A stretch of 64,000 nucleotides of DNA from Alteromonas sp. KC3 (GCF_016756315.1 NZ_AP024235.1:1736001-1800000), one strand, 5' to 3'. Counted from the first letter of the stretch, positions 18,265 through 26,809 are shown. The notes: a model not told the origin generated them from the sequence alone. Made by a program: numbers and translations.

Positions 18265-19674
18265 TTAAGGGGTTTTTGCACCAATAACGTTTGATGAAGT
18301 TAAAAGCGTTTTACTTCTTTGCTTTGTTTCGGTCTCAAATTCGGTTTCCGACGATTGTCTGGGCAGCGTTAAGTCAAGTACAACAGCAGTGATACCTGCT
18401 GATGTTACCGGTGACAGAAGAATGTTCTCTAACCAACTTGGTAACTGTGAAAGTGCTTCAGGCACCATCATTACGCCAATTGCCATGCCTAGCGAGCAAG
18501 CAGTAACAAGGCTGCTTCGCCTGTCTAGCGCATAATGAGCTAACAGTTTTAACCCGCCCACTGCAACCATGGCAAACATCACCAGAGTCGCGCCGCCAAG
18601 CACGGGCTTTGGAATGGTTTGTAGCATGCCGCCAACGCTAGGAAATAGGCCTATAAAGAAGAATAATGCCGCAACAAACAGTCCCACTTTTCGACTCGCT
18701 ATACCTGTTAATTGGATCACGCCGTTGTTTTGGCCAAAAGTGGTGTTGGGAAATGTGTTGAACGCTCCTGCAATAAACGAATTTACTCCATCACCTAAAA
18801 TACCGCCTTGTACGCGCCTAAAATACACAGGTCCAGATACAGGCTCCTTGCAAAAAAGACTATTAGCTGTGAGGTCGCCAGCGGTTTCTATCGCACTGAA
18901 TAGATAGATAAGTGCAATGGGTAAGAACAAACTGATATCAAAGTCGAGTCCAAACTTAAAAGGGGTGGGAAGCGCAAATACGGGTAAATCCGATAGGTGG
19001 CTGAAGTCTAGGCCTGAGTTCAAAAAGACATACAGCGTACCGCAGGCCATGCCGATAAAAATTGCACTTAACCGAAGCCAGTGATTAGTACTGGCGTTGA
19101 GATATACAATAACCAACAAAACGCCAAGTCCAACAAGTAAATTATCGGTATTAGCAAAGTCTTTGGCATGAAAGCCGCCGGCAAGATCAGTCATTCCTAC
19201 GTTGATAAGTGAAAGACCTATTGCAGTAATTACAATTCCTGTTGTCAATGGCGTAATGATGCGCTTTAGTCTGTTGATGAATAGGCTAAAAACTACTTCA
19301 ATCATGGCACCAGCCATAGTCAACCCGAAAAGCAGCGCTAAAATATCCTCTGCCGACCCTCCTTCAGCCTTCACTTTGCTACCTGCTAAAATGAGAGCAC
19401 TGATGAACGCAAAGCTCGTTCCTTGAATGGCTACCAGTCCGCTGCCAACAGGGCCAATACGTTTTGTTTGGATCGCAGTACCAACACCACTTGCAAACAA
19501 TGCCATGCTAATTAGAAATGGTGTGTATTGTTCAAGTTCAAGTGTAGATGCGATAACCAGAGTGGGTGTAATAATGCCAACAAAGCTTGCGAGAAGGTGC
19601 TGAATTGCAGCTGTTATAGTCGGCAATGTAGAAGGGCTGTCGTTGAGTCCGTAGAGTAAGTCACTACTTTGCAT
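18265..19674 (-). CDS. NCS2 xanthine/urate/uracil-type permease (NAT family)
   Basis: An inner-membrane nucleobase:proton symporter of 469 residues with about 14 hydrophobic segments. The NAT signature QNNGVIQLTG is present near residue 313, and SAIETAGD near 263 carries the Glu conserved in xanthine and urate carriers. QNNGVIQLTG followed by IASRKVG is closer to XanQ/UacT-type xanthine-urate carriers than to uracil carriers. A short hydrophilic C-terminal tail follows. A RutR-type palindrome is about 70 bases upstream. With the AzgA-type carrier and TonB receptor it completes a route for oxidised purines into the cell. Confidence 0.9.
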   Translation of the reverse strand: MQSSDLLYGLNDSPSTLPTITAAIQHLLASFVGIITPTLVIASTLELEQYTPFLISMALFASGVGTAIQTKRIGPVGSGLVAIQGTSFAFISALILAGSKVKAEGGSAEDILALLFGLTMAGAMIEVVFSLFINRLKRIITPLTTGIVITAIGLSLINVGMTDLAGGFHAKDFANTDNLLVGLGVLLVIVYLNASTNHWLRLSAIFIGMACGTLYVFLNSGLDFSHLSDLPVFALPTPFKFGLDFDISLFLPIALIYLFSAIETAGDLTANSLFCKEPVSGPVYFRRVQGGILGDGVNSFIAGAFNTFPNTTFGQNNGVIQLTGIASRKVGLFVAALFFFIGLFPSVGGMLQTIPKPVLGGATLVMFAMVAVGGLKLLAHYALDRRSSLVTACSLGMAIGVMMVPEALSQLPSWLENILLSPVTSAGITAVVLDLTLPRQSSETEFETETKQRSKTLLTSSNVIGAKTP

Positions 19675-19741
19675 AACGGTGTTTACCAGTATTTTTATGC
19701 GGCAGGCGCAAGTAGAATGATAGTGACGTTAATGCAAAAAG

Positions 19742-19757
19742 CTGACCGGGTGGTCAT
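19742..19757. promoter_or_regulatory. RutR-type operator before the xanthine permease
   Basis: CTGACCGGGTGGTCAT has the 14-base core TGACCAnnTGGTCA with a single mismatch, and three over 16 bases. It is 68 bases before the permease start. The gap 19675-20011 also holds a nine-G run (19919-19927) and a terminator-like hairpin; no gene is seen in it. Confidence 0.62.
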
Positions 19758-19936
19758 GTTGATTTTTTGATTTTATCTATTTGAAAAATATAGTGAAAAT
19801 GTTTTTTTTGAATTCGGCTGGTTATAAGGTGTGAAATGACTTGCACCTTCAGTGGGCGTCGTGTCTTCCTTTAGTGCAATTTCAGGACGTAATAAACCAT
19901 TAAAAACGTTAACTAACAGGGGGGGGGAAACAAAAT

Positions 19937-19974
19937 GAGCGCAATAGCAGTGATGCTATCGATGTGGTGCGCTC
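19937..19974 (-). terminator. Stem-loop ending the ureide operon
   Basis: Outer stem GAGCGCA/TGCGCTC (7 bp) encloses an inner hairpin ATAGCA-GTGA-TGCTAT. On the minus strand it lies about 40 bases after the cupin stop and is followed by ATTTTGTTT, so it may end the six-gene ureide transcript. The T-run is weak, and a stabilising 3' structure is an alternative. Confidence 0.5.
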
Positions 19975-20011
19975 GTTTGGTGTATGAAAGATAACTAGCG
20001 ACTATTCGCAA

Positions 20012-20377
20012 TTATAGCTGTGTATCGTTATCGAGTGTTACAAAAATAGAGTGCCTAACTTCGTTGTACATGGCCTTGGAACAGTGACCTTCACCTTCAG
20101 TATCTTCAAGTAGCAGCACATCGCCTGCACCGAAAACATGTCGTTCACCGTTAGACACAGTAAACTCTGCGCGCCCTTTGATAATGAAAAGCAGTTGGCG
20201 TGCAGGGGCAGGGTGCCACTTAAAATCGTAATCAGCGGGAGTTTCTCTAAAAATGATTTTATCAGCGCCAAACTTCTCTGAAAGCATGCCAATCGGGCCG
20301 CCATCTTTTAACGCTATTTCAACTTCGCCAAAGTGACTTTTTCCTTCGGCATCGTTGTAAATCCTTGTTATTTTCAT
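20012..20377 (-). CDS. Single-domain cupin of unknown role in the ureide operon
   Basis: A 121-residue cytoplasmic single cupin. Cupin motif 1 is altered (FKWHPAPARQLLFIIKG keeps one His and has Gln for the usual Glu), while motif 2 keeps its His (GDVLLLEDTEGEGH). It is too short for ureidoglycine aminohydrolase AllE, which is a bicupin, and does not resemble ureidoglycolate lyase. It is the last gene of the operon, 16 bases after allantoate amidohydrolase. A catalytic or small-molecule-binding role in ureidoglycine or oxalurate handling is possible but unsupported. Confidence 0.75.
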   Translation of the reverse strand: MKITRIYNDAEGKSHFGEVEIALKDGGPIGMLSEKFGADKIIFRETPADYDFKWHPAPARQLLFIIKGRAEFTVSNGERHVFGAGDVLLLEDTEGEGHCSKAMYNEVRHSIFVTLDNDTQL

Positions 20378-20393
20378 CCGGTTATCTAATCCT

Positions 20394-21629
20394 CTAGTTG
20401 TGTTTTAAACCGCTGATGGTTTTGTGTAATACGCTAAGGCTTGCTGCAACATCTTCCAAGGTAATCGACTCTAAAGGGTGATGGCTAATGCCGCCTTTAC
20501 AGCGTGTGAATAACATGGCTACAGGACAAATTTCTGCCATCGCCATTGCGTCATGCCCCGCGCCTGAAGCGAGTACACGAGGTGAAATACCGCTGGCTTG
20601 AACACCGTCAACTAGCGCTTGTTTGAGATTTTGATCGCAGTGTACCGCGGGAGCGCTATGTGTTTGCTCGACAGTTAACCCTACCTTTCTTTTATGCGCA
20701 ATGTGCTCAAAACTCTGCAAGATTTCAGCCAGTACAACGTCACGCAAGCTGTCATCTTCACTTCTAATATCGAGTGAAAAGGTTGTTCTGCCTGAAATAA
20801 CGTTAACACCGTTGGGGCCGTTGACTATCTTGCCTACTGTCGCCACCACCCCTGGGCGATGTTGGCTAATGTGCTCAACAGATAGAATCATTTCGGCTGC
20901 AGCACTTAGTGCATCAACACGCATCGACATAGGTACTGTACCTGCGTGACCAGCCATGCCTTCAACACTCAAGTTAAAGCGTTTTGCACCCGCGATAGCG
21001 CTCACAACGCCTACCGGCAGATTTTCCTGCTCAAGTACTGGGCCTTGCTCTATGTGGAGCTCTAAGTAACCGAGAATATCGGTGCGTGAGATAGCGGCGC
21101 TTGCAATTGCATCGAAGTTCAAACCGAAGTTAGCCATGGCTTGTTCAAGGCTAATGCCGTCGACATCTTTTAAGTGACGCCAGCTGTCTTGCCATTGGCC
21201 AGTGAGTGCTCTGCTGCCCAACAAAGTTGTACCAAAACGGGTACCTTCTTCATCGCAAAACCCTACAATGTCAATATGGAAAGGGAATCGCGATTGGGTG
21301 CCATCAAACATAGCGACAAGTGAGATAGCAGCAACAACGCCCAACATACCGTCATACTTGCCGCCGTTTGGCACAGTATCAAGGTGACTTCCAATAATCA
21401 GGCGTGGTGCGTTGGGCACACTTGATGTATAGCGCCCCCAAATGTTGCCTACGGCATCTTGCCAGGTAGTCATGCCAGCTTCTATCATCCAACCAGACGC
21501 TAACTGGTTGGCAAGTTTGTGCTCATCCGTTAGGTATCGTCTATCGAGACATTGTGGGTCTTGACTCAGGTCTCCTAGCGTTTCACAGCGTGCCATAACC
21601 TGTGTTGCAAGTTCAGTGAACTCACCCAT
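20394..21629 (-). CDS. allC: Allantoate amidohydrolase (M20 family)
   Basis: A dinuclear metal amidohydrolase of 411 residues that converts allantoate to ureidoglycine with release of CO2 and ammonia. Metal ligands are visible: H82 (GSHLDTVPNGG), D93 (KYDGM), E127/E128 (FCDEEGTRFG) and a C-terminal His (ISHHPLE); LHIEQGPVLE, GMAGHAGTVPM and SGAGHDAM are family landmarks. The ATG overlaps the aminotransferase stop by 8 bases. Beta-ureidopropionase and N-carbamoyl-amino-acid hydrolase are close relatives, but the neighbouring aminotransferase and oxamate hydrolase favour allantoate. It corresponds to HpxK of Klebsiella. Confidence 0.88.
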   Translation of the reverse strand: MGEFTELATQVMARCETLGDLSQDPQCLDRRYLTDEHKLANQLASGWMIEAGMTTWQDAVGNIWGRYTSSVPNAPRLIIGSHLDTVPNGGKYDGMLGVVAAISLVAMFDGTQSRFPFHIDIVGFCDEEGTRFGTTLLGSRALTGQWQDSWRHLKDVDGISLEQAMANFGLNFDAIASAAISRTDILGYLELHIEQGPVLEQENLPVGVVSAIAGAKRFNLSVEGMAGHAGTVPMSMRVDALSAAAEMILSVEHISQHRPGVVATVGKIVNGPNGVNVISGRTTFSLDIRSEDDSLRDVVLAEILQSFEHIAHKRKVGLTVEQTHSAPAVHCDQNLKQALVDGVQASGISPRVLASGAGHDAMAMAEICPVAMLFTRCKGGISHHPLESITLEDVAASLSVLHKTISGLKHN

Positions 21630-22872
21630 TCATGACTCCCGCGGCATTAGCGTCTTCAAAAACCTTAAGCGCAGCATCGACGCCGCTTCCAGCAGGCAAG
21701 GCAAAGCCTTGCATTCTTAGTACAGTCTCTAACGACTGAAGCGTGTGCAGCACCGCATCTTCTCTTGCGTTGTAACCCATAGTACCAATGCGCCAAATCT
21801 TGCCTTTAAGCGGGCCAAAACTGGTGCCAATTTCGATGTTAAAACGAAGGAGAAGTGTTTCCCTGACTTGTTCGCCTTCAACGCCTTCTGGAATATAAAC
21901 ACCCACCACGTTGTACATTTTATGTTTAAGGTCGCCAAAAGGTTGCAAACCCATTGCTTGAACACCCGCTAACATGGCATCGCCAGCTACTTTGTGTCTT
22001 GCAATAACCTTATCTTGTCCCTCTTCTAGGTGGACCCGCGCACATTCTCTGGCGCAAAACAGCATACTGGCTGCTTCTGTGTGGTGGTTTAAACGCTCTT
22101 CACCCCAGTAATCCATGATCATGGGTAAATCGAAATAGTTAGAACGTATTTTGGGGCCACGAGCGGCCTCGTGATGGGCATCACGAATACCCGCTTCTAC
22201 GTGATGACGGGTTCGCACTTGCTTTACAAATTTATCGCTTAATGTAACAGGAGCGGAGCCTGATGGACCGCCCAAACACTTTTGCAAGCCAACGGAAACC
22301 GCATCGAGTTTCCACGCATCGACCTCTAGCGGGTTACCGCCAATTGATGCCGTTGCATCGCAATAGAAGAGTACATCGTGTTTTTCACAAATACTGCCGA
22401 TATCCGCCAGTGGCTGAAGCATGGTGGTTGAGGTATCACCTTGTACGATAGCAAGCAATTTAGGCTGTACGTCTTTTATCGCCGCTTCAATTTGCTCAGG
22501 CGTAAAGACCTCTCCCCATGGAACTTCGATAGTATGCACTTCAGCATCAGCGCGTTCCGCAATTTCTGCCAATAAATGGCCGAAACGACCAAAAATAGGA
22601 ACAAGTACTTTGTCACCAGGCTCAATAGCAGAGACCAACACTGCTTCGATACCGGCGCGCGATGTGCCATCGACCAAAAAGGTCTGCTGATTATTGGTAT
22701 TAAATACATCGCGATAAAGCGCCATTGTTTCATTCATATACCCTGTCATAACCGGATCATATTGCCCGACTAGCTGCGTTGCCATGGCTGAGAGCACCCG
22801 TGGATAGCAATTAATGGGGCCTGGGCCCATAAGTAAACGAGGTGGTGGAGACAACGGTGAAAAATGTTGCAT
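21622..22872 (-). CDS. pucG: (S)-ureidoglycine--glyoxylate aminotransferase (PucG/HpxJ type)
   Basis: A fold-type I PLP aminotransferase of 416 residues. It transfers the amino group of ureidoglycine to glyoxylate, giving oxalurate and glycine. The N-terminal LLMGPGPINCYPRVLSAM, DGTSRAGIEA, FYCDATASIGG and the PLP lysine K198 in VGLQKCLGG are as in the alanine-glyoxylate/ureidoglycine group. The start at 22872 has AGGAG upstream and is preferred to a start 60 bases further up, which would overlap the transporter gene. Linkage to allantoate amidohydrolase and an HpxW-like enzyme argues for ureidoglycine rather than plain alanine or serine as donor. Confidence 0.86.
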   Translation of the reverse strand: MQHFSPLSPPPRLLMGPGPINCYPRVLSAMATQLVGQYDPVMTGYMNETMALYRDVFNTNNQQTFLVDGTSRAGIEAVLVSAIEPGDKVLVPIFGRFGHLLAEIAERADAEVHTIEVPWGEVFTPEQIEAAIKDVQPKLLAIVQGDTSTTMLQPLADIGSICEKHDVLFYCDATASIGGNPLEVDAWKLDAVSVGLQKCLGGPSGSAPVTLSDKFVKQVRTRHHVEAGIRDAHHEAARGPKIRSNYFDLPMIMDYWGEERLNHHTEAASMLFCARECARVHLEEGQDKVIARHKVAGDAMLAGVQAMGLQPFGDLKHKMYNVVGVYIPEGVEGEQVRETLLLRFNIEIGTSFGPLKGKIWRIGTMGYNAREDAVLHTLQSLETVLRMQGFALPAGSGVDAALKVFEDANAAGVMNG

Positions 22873-22882
22873 GAATGAACTC

Positions 22883-23701
22883 CTAGATAAGAACCTGCGC
22901 AAGCATGCGCACGCCTGTGATGATGAGGACAACAGCGAAGATCTTCTTTAGAAGTCCCGCGTCGAGTTTATTGGCAATTCCTGCACCGACGGGCGCGAAT
23001 AGCACCGTTAGCGGCACAATACACGTAAACCCTAGTAGATTTACGTAGCCGAAGGTGGCAAATGGTGCATCGCTTGGCGTTGCACCAACGAATAACAACG
23101 TTAAAGCAGCGGGTAGGGATATAATGAGTCCCACAGCGGCCGCCGTACCCACTGCTTTGTGAGCGGGATAGTTGCAAAAGGTGAGGGTAGGTACGGTTAA
23201 TGTGCCGCCACCAATGCCAACCATAGAGCTAAACAAGCCAATACAGCTGGCCATAATCGATTGGCCTACTCGCCCAGGAAGGCCGTTAAATAGGGCATCT
23301 TTTTTGCCGATTAGCATATTGAGTGCTGACAAGGTCGCGATAGTACCGAATAACAGTGTTAAAAAGGTTGGGTTAACCACTGTGACTAAATAACTACCTA
23401 TTAGAACACCAGCAAGAATAAATGCCGCCCAGGCTTTTAGCAGAGCAAAATCAACGTTGCCCTTTGCGTGGTGGGCACGAATTGAACTTACCGACGTGGG
23501 CACTATAGTGGCCAAAGACGTGGCGGTAGCAATGACCATGGCGCTTTCCGGCGATACCCCAAGCGCTTGAAATAAGAAAAATAACACCGGTACGATCACA
23601 ATACCGCCACCTACACCTAACATGCCTGCTAGTAGTCCGGCAAAAACGCCCGTGCCAATCAACGACAATATAACCGTTAGGTTATCTAGTAAAAACTGCA
23701 T
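22883..23701 (-). CDS. TauE/SafE-family membrane transporter
   Basis: A 272-residue inner-membrane protein with about 8 segments in two repeated halves. Each half begins with the family's glycine-rich motif: GLLAGMLGVGGGIVIVPVL near residue 23 and MVGIGGGTLTVPTL near 165. Members export sulfite, sulfoacetate and other small organic anions. It sits within the ureide operon between HpxW and the aminotransferase genes, so a small anion of this route (oxalate, oxamate, oxalurate, allantoate) is a plausible substrate; direction and substrate are inferred only. Confidence 0.88.
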   Translation of the reverse strand: MQFLLDNLTVILSLIGTGVFAGLLAGMLGVGGGIVIVPVLFFLFQALGVSPESAMVIATATSLATIVPTSVSSIRAHHAKGNVDFALLKAWAAFILAGVLIGSYLVTVVNPTFLTLLFGTIATLSALNMLIGKKDALFNGLPGRVGQSIMASCIGLFSSMVGIGGGTLTVPTLTFCNYPAHKAVGTAAAVGLIISLPAALTLLFVGATPSDAPFATFGYVNLLGFTCIVPLTVLFAPVGAGIANKLDAGLLKKIFAVVLIITGVRMLAQVLI

Positions 23702-23767
23702 CTACGATTCTTCTCTTCTATGTTTGTGTTTTAGTAGTAAATGGTGACATCGCACGTTCAAATAGGC

Positions 23768-25348
23768 TTACTTCTTGCGCCCCATAAACGCTTTACCGTC
23801 ACTACGAGGATCGCTCGCGCCACTTACTGAACCATCGGTTTCACGAATAATGGCACCTGCATGACCCATAAGTTCATTGCACGGGTCAACGGTGACCATG
23901 TCGTGTCCTCGCGCTACCAAGCTTTCGCCTACATATTCCACAAGGTCGCGCTCAGCTTTTAAGTTGTGGCTTTCATCACCCCACGTGCGACCCAGTAGCC
24001 ACCTTCCAAGTGAGATAGCCTTATTAATAGGCTGGTTGTGATAAACGTGGCGTGCAAAAAGAGCGGCTTGAGTTTGCGGTTGACCTTCGCCTCCCATAGT
24101 GCCGTAACTCATGCGGCGGCCGTCGGCAAGTTCAACAAACGCTGGGTTTAGGGTATGAAAGGGCTTCATGCCTGGTGACAAATATTGATTGCTGTTAGGG
24201 TCAAGCGAAAATGACGTGCCCCTGTTGTTCCAAACAATACCGGTTTGGGGGCTGACCACGCCAGAGCCGAATTCCCAATAGAGCGATTGAATGTAGCTCA
24301 CCATGCGTCCTTCACTGTCACAGCATCCCATCCAAATGGTATCGCCAGGCTTCGCAACATGAGGCCATGGCTGTGCAGTGTCGAGTTTGATGTGTTGAGT
24401 CATATCATCAAGCACGTCGTCACTTAACAAACTTTGCAAGTCGACTGGCGTGCGAGAAGGGTCGGTCACATAGGCGTTACGCGCAATAAAGGCTTGTTTG
24501 GTGCACTCAATAAGCAAATGCACCATATCGGCATCGCTAGTACCAAGGTGCGCAACGCGGTCATAGAGTGCAAGAATAATTAGCGACGCTACACCTTGAG
24601 TAGGCGCAGGCAGGTTATAGATTTTTCCTTTGCTCGTGTCTACCGAGAGAGGCGTTACTATTTTGGCCTCGTAATTATGGAAATCTTCAAGGCGAATAGG
24701 GGAGCCGGCAGCTTCTAAGTCGTGTGAAAGTTTTTGCGCTAGTTCACCGTGGTAAAAATCGTTTAACCCCTTTTCGGCAAGATGGGCAAGTGTTTTTGAT
24801 AACGTAGTTAACTTAACGATCTTCCCTTTTTTCAGCGCCTGACCCTTTATCAGAAACTGTGAAAAATGCTCATCACTTGCTAGATCATTAAAGGTTTTGT
24901 TACTGGCATCGGTAAGACTTTGCGTAACCTCAATACCCCAATTAGCTTGGCTTATGGTCGTATCAAGTAATGTTCGAAGTGGCATTGGCGCTTGCCATTT
25001 TTTACTGATTTCAAGTGCTGCTTGCCAGCCTGCAACTGCACCAGCCATTGTGAGTGCGGCTTTACCTCCACGACTCGGAATAGCCGTTTCACCCGCGTAA
25101 AAATCAGGTGTTGCTCCTTTTGCAGCAACCCCTGATGCATCAATACCTACTGGTGCTTTACCGGGTTCGCTAATAAGCCAAAAGCCATCGCCACCCAGGC
25201 CATTCATATGGGGATACTCTACCGCTATTGATGCTGCTGCCGCGACCATAGCTTCTATGGCAGTACCGCCTTTCTCTAAAATATCTAAACCAACTTGAGA
25301 GGCGGCAAAGTGGGGCGCAGTAAACGCGATATTGTGTTTTTCACTCAT
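23768..25348 (-). CDS. hpxW: Oxamate amidohydrolase HpxW-like (gamma-glutamyltransferase fold)
   Basis: An Ntn hydrolase of 526 residues in the gamma-glutamyltransferase superfamily. Self-cleavage is expected before T337 (GDTIWMGCCD), which would become the N-terminal nucleophile; GSGVVSPQTGIVWNNRG and YGTMGGEGQPQTQ follow as in the family. No signal peptide is visible, unlike classical periplasmic GGT, which fits a cytoplasmic HpxW. Length and neighbours (ureidoglycine aminotransferase, amidase, RpiR regulator) match the Klebsiella hpx system, where HpxW hydrolyses oxamate to oxalate and ammonia. The ATG at 25348 follows AAGGA; a TTG precedes it. A generic cytoplasmic GGT-like amidase is the alternative. 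Confidence 0.82.
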   Translation of the reverse strand: MSEKHNIAFTAPHFAASQVGLDILEKGGTAIEAMVAAAASIAVEYPHMNGLGGDGFWLISEPGKAPVGIDASGVAAKGATPDFYAGETAIPSRGGKAALTMAGAVAGWQAALEISKKWQAPMPLRTLLDTTISQANWGIEVTQSLTDASNKTFNDLASDEHFSQFLIKGQALKKGKIVKLTTLSKTLAHLAEKGLNDFYHGELAQKLSHDLEAAGSPIRLEDFHNYEAKIVTPLSVDTSKGKIYNLPAPTQGVASLIILALYDRVAHLGTSDADMVHLLIECTKQAFIARNAYVTDPSRTPVDLQSLLSDDVLDDMTQHIKLDTAQPWPHVAKPGDTIWMGCCDSEGRMVSYIQSLYWEFGSGVVSPQTGIVWNNRGTSFSLDPNSNQYLSPGMKPFHTLNPAFVELADGRRMSYGTMGGEGQPQTQAALFARHVYHNQPINKAISLGRWLLGRTWGDESHNLKAERDLVEYVGESLVARGHDMVTVDPCNELMGHAGAIIRETDGSVSGASDPRSDGKAFMGRKK

Positions 25349-25413
25349 CAAACTTTCCTTCGGTTTATAGGTAGCTAAAGCGTTAGTTTTTCTTAATTGC
25401 GCTTGTTGTAACG

Positions 25414-26631
25414 CTATTTCTTGTGCTTTGCTGTCGTTGCTTTAATCGCTTTCGCTAGCGAAAGTAAAGCAAGATCACTACCTTTTTTGCCCACCAGCGA
25501 TAGTCCGCATGGGGCATTGTGTAGGGTAAACAATGGCATATGTAATTGAGGCAAGCCTGCAAGTCCTGCTATTGCAGTAAGTGCTAGCAGTGCGTTTCTA
25601 TCATTTGCCAATGTTGCGTCGTCGGCATCACAACGAGGTGCAATGCCTGGTGTCGTAGGGATTACCAAAACGTCTATCGTAGAAAATAGACCATTGAGGT
25701 GTTTAATCACTACGTCTTGTTGTTCTTTGGCTTGGAGAGCTTCGTCTTGTGTAATGGTGCTACACCAGTTCAAGCGCAACATAATGTCATCAGCAATATC
25801 TGGCTGATGTGCTGTGATCCAGTCACCGTGTTGTTGCCAAATTTCACTGCCCTGTAAGGTTCTAAACGTTGATGCAGTTTGCAGTTCAGCCAAGTTTAGC
25901 TCACTGTTTGATAGCGCTTTACAAGGACTGACTTTTTCTAGTTCTTCCAACCACGCAAGACAATTTTTGCTGTGCGCTACGCTTGAAAATAGCGCCATTG
26001 CGATGCCAAAGTGAGTATCATCAAGCGACTTACTTTGAAAGGTCTGCTGTTTGTGAACAATGACCTCGTTGCTAACTGCAATCAGTGTATCTAAGTCTCG
26101 GGTCATCCAGCCAATTGTGTCAAACGATGGTGCAAGAGGCACCATGTTGTCGCAAGGTACCAATCCATGAGTTGTTCTTAATCCCCATAAGCCTTGATAG
26201 CTGGCTGGTACCCTGATAGACCCACCCGTGTCAGTACCAAGCCCGATATCAGCAAGGTGTGCACTGACAGCTACTGCGGAACCTGATGAAGAGCCACCAG
26301 GAATATGTGCGGGTGCAGCTGGGTTAATTAAAGCGTCATAATGTTTATTCTGACCATGAAGACTGTAGGCCAACTCATCAGTGATTGTTTTGCCTTTAAA
26401 TTCTGCCCCAGCATCGAGCAATACCCTTACGGTGCTATTGGTTTCATCGGGCAATGCGTGTGTTGCAAGCCAATCTGGATTACCTGCCGCTGTGGGTAAT
26501 CCTTTCATATGAAATAAATCCTTTACCGCTAACTTCAAGTTGTGCAAAGGTTTTTGCTGATGTTCACTCGATAAAGAAGAGACTGATTTTTCGGTAGCCT
26601 TCGATGGCGTTAAAACAAAAGGTGTGCTCAC
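25414..26631 (-). CDS. Amidase-signature family hydrolase
   Basis: A 405-residue amidase with the Ser-cisSer-Lys triad: Lys in LAVKDLFHMKG (about residue 37), the glycine-serine stretch GGSSSGSAVAVSA (about 113-125) and GLGTDTGGSIRVPASYQG with the nucleophile Ser (about 137). The family hydrolyses amides of small acids. First gene of the ureide operon, started by GTG with no clear ribosome site. Klebsiella hpx loci hold an AtzE-like amidase (HpxY) next to hpxW, so action on oxalurate, ureidoglycolate or oxamate-like amides is plausible; it is shorter than AtzE proteins and indoleacetamide-type amidase is an alternative. Confidence 0.85.
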   Translation of the reverse strand: MSTPFVLTPSKATEKSVSSLSSEHQQKPLHNLKLAVKDLFHMKGLPTAAGNPDWLATHALPDETNSTVRVLLDAGAEFKGKTITDELAYSLHGQNKHYDALINPAAPAHIPGGSSSGSAVAVSAHLADIGLGTDTGGSIRVPASYQGLWGLRTTHGLVPCDNMVPLAPSFDTIGWMTRDLDTLIAVSNEVIVHKQQTFQSKSLDDTHFGIAMALFSSVAHSKNCLAWLEELEKVSPCKALSNSELNLAELQTASTFRTLQGSEIWQQHGDWITAHQPDIADDIMLRLNWCSTITQDEALQAKEQQDVVIKHLNGLFSTIDVLVIPTTPGIAPRCDADDATLANDRNALLALTAIAGLAGLPQLHMPLFTLHNAPCGLSLVGKKGSDLALLSLAKAIKATTAKHKK

Positions 26632-26662
26632 AGCGTTTGTAATTGTTGTTGTTCTTGTCTTT

Positions 26663-26682
26663 AATGAAACATCTGTTTCATT
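26663..26682. promoter_or_regulatory. Perfect 20-base palindrome before the ureide operon
   Basis: AATGAAACA and its exact reverse complement TGTTTCATT are separated by TC, 31 bases before the amidase GTG. The symmetry and position make it a probable operator for the six-gene operon. The RpiR regulator at 27540 is the nearest candidate to bind it; the arms also resemble KdgR sites, whose centre is one base rather than two. Confidence 0.6.
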
Positions 26683-26809
26683 GTAATGTCAAGAGAAACG
26701 TTTGTTGCTTGGTGGCATTTCATCGATTGCCTAGCAGTATTCAATATATGAGCAACAGCCTTTTGGTTCTTTTCGTAAAATGCTGGGCAAAAGGTCTTTG
26801 CGTAAAGTG

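Noticed and set aside
26663-26682. KdgR operator
   Set aside because: Arms look alike, but the centre has two bases instead of one and there are no pectin or uronate genes here.
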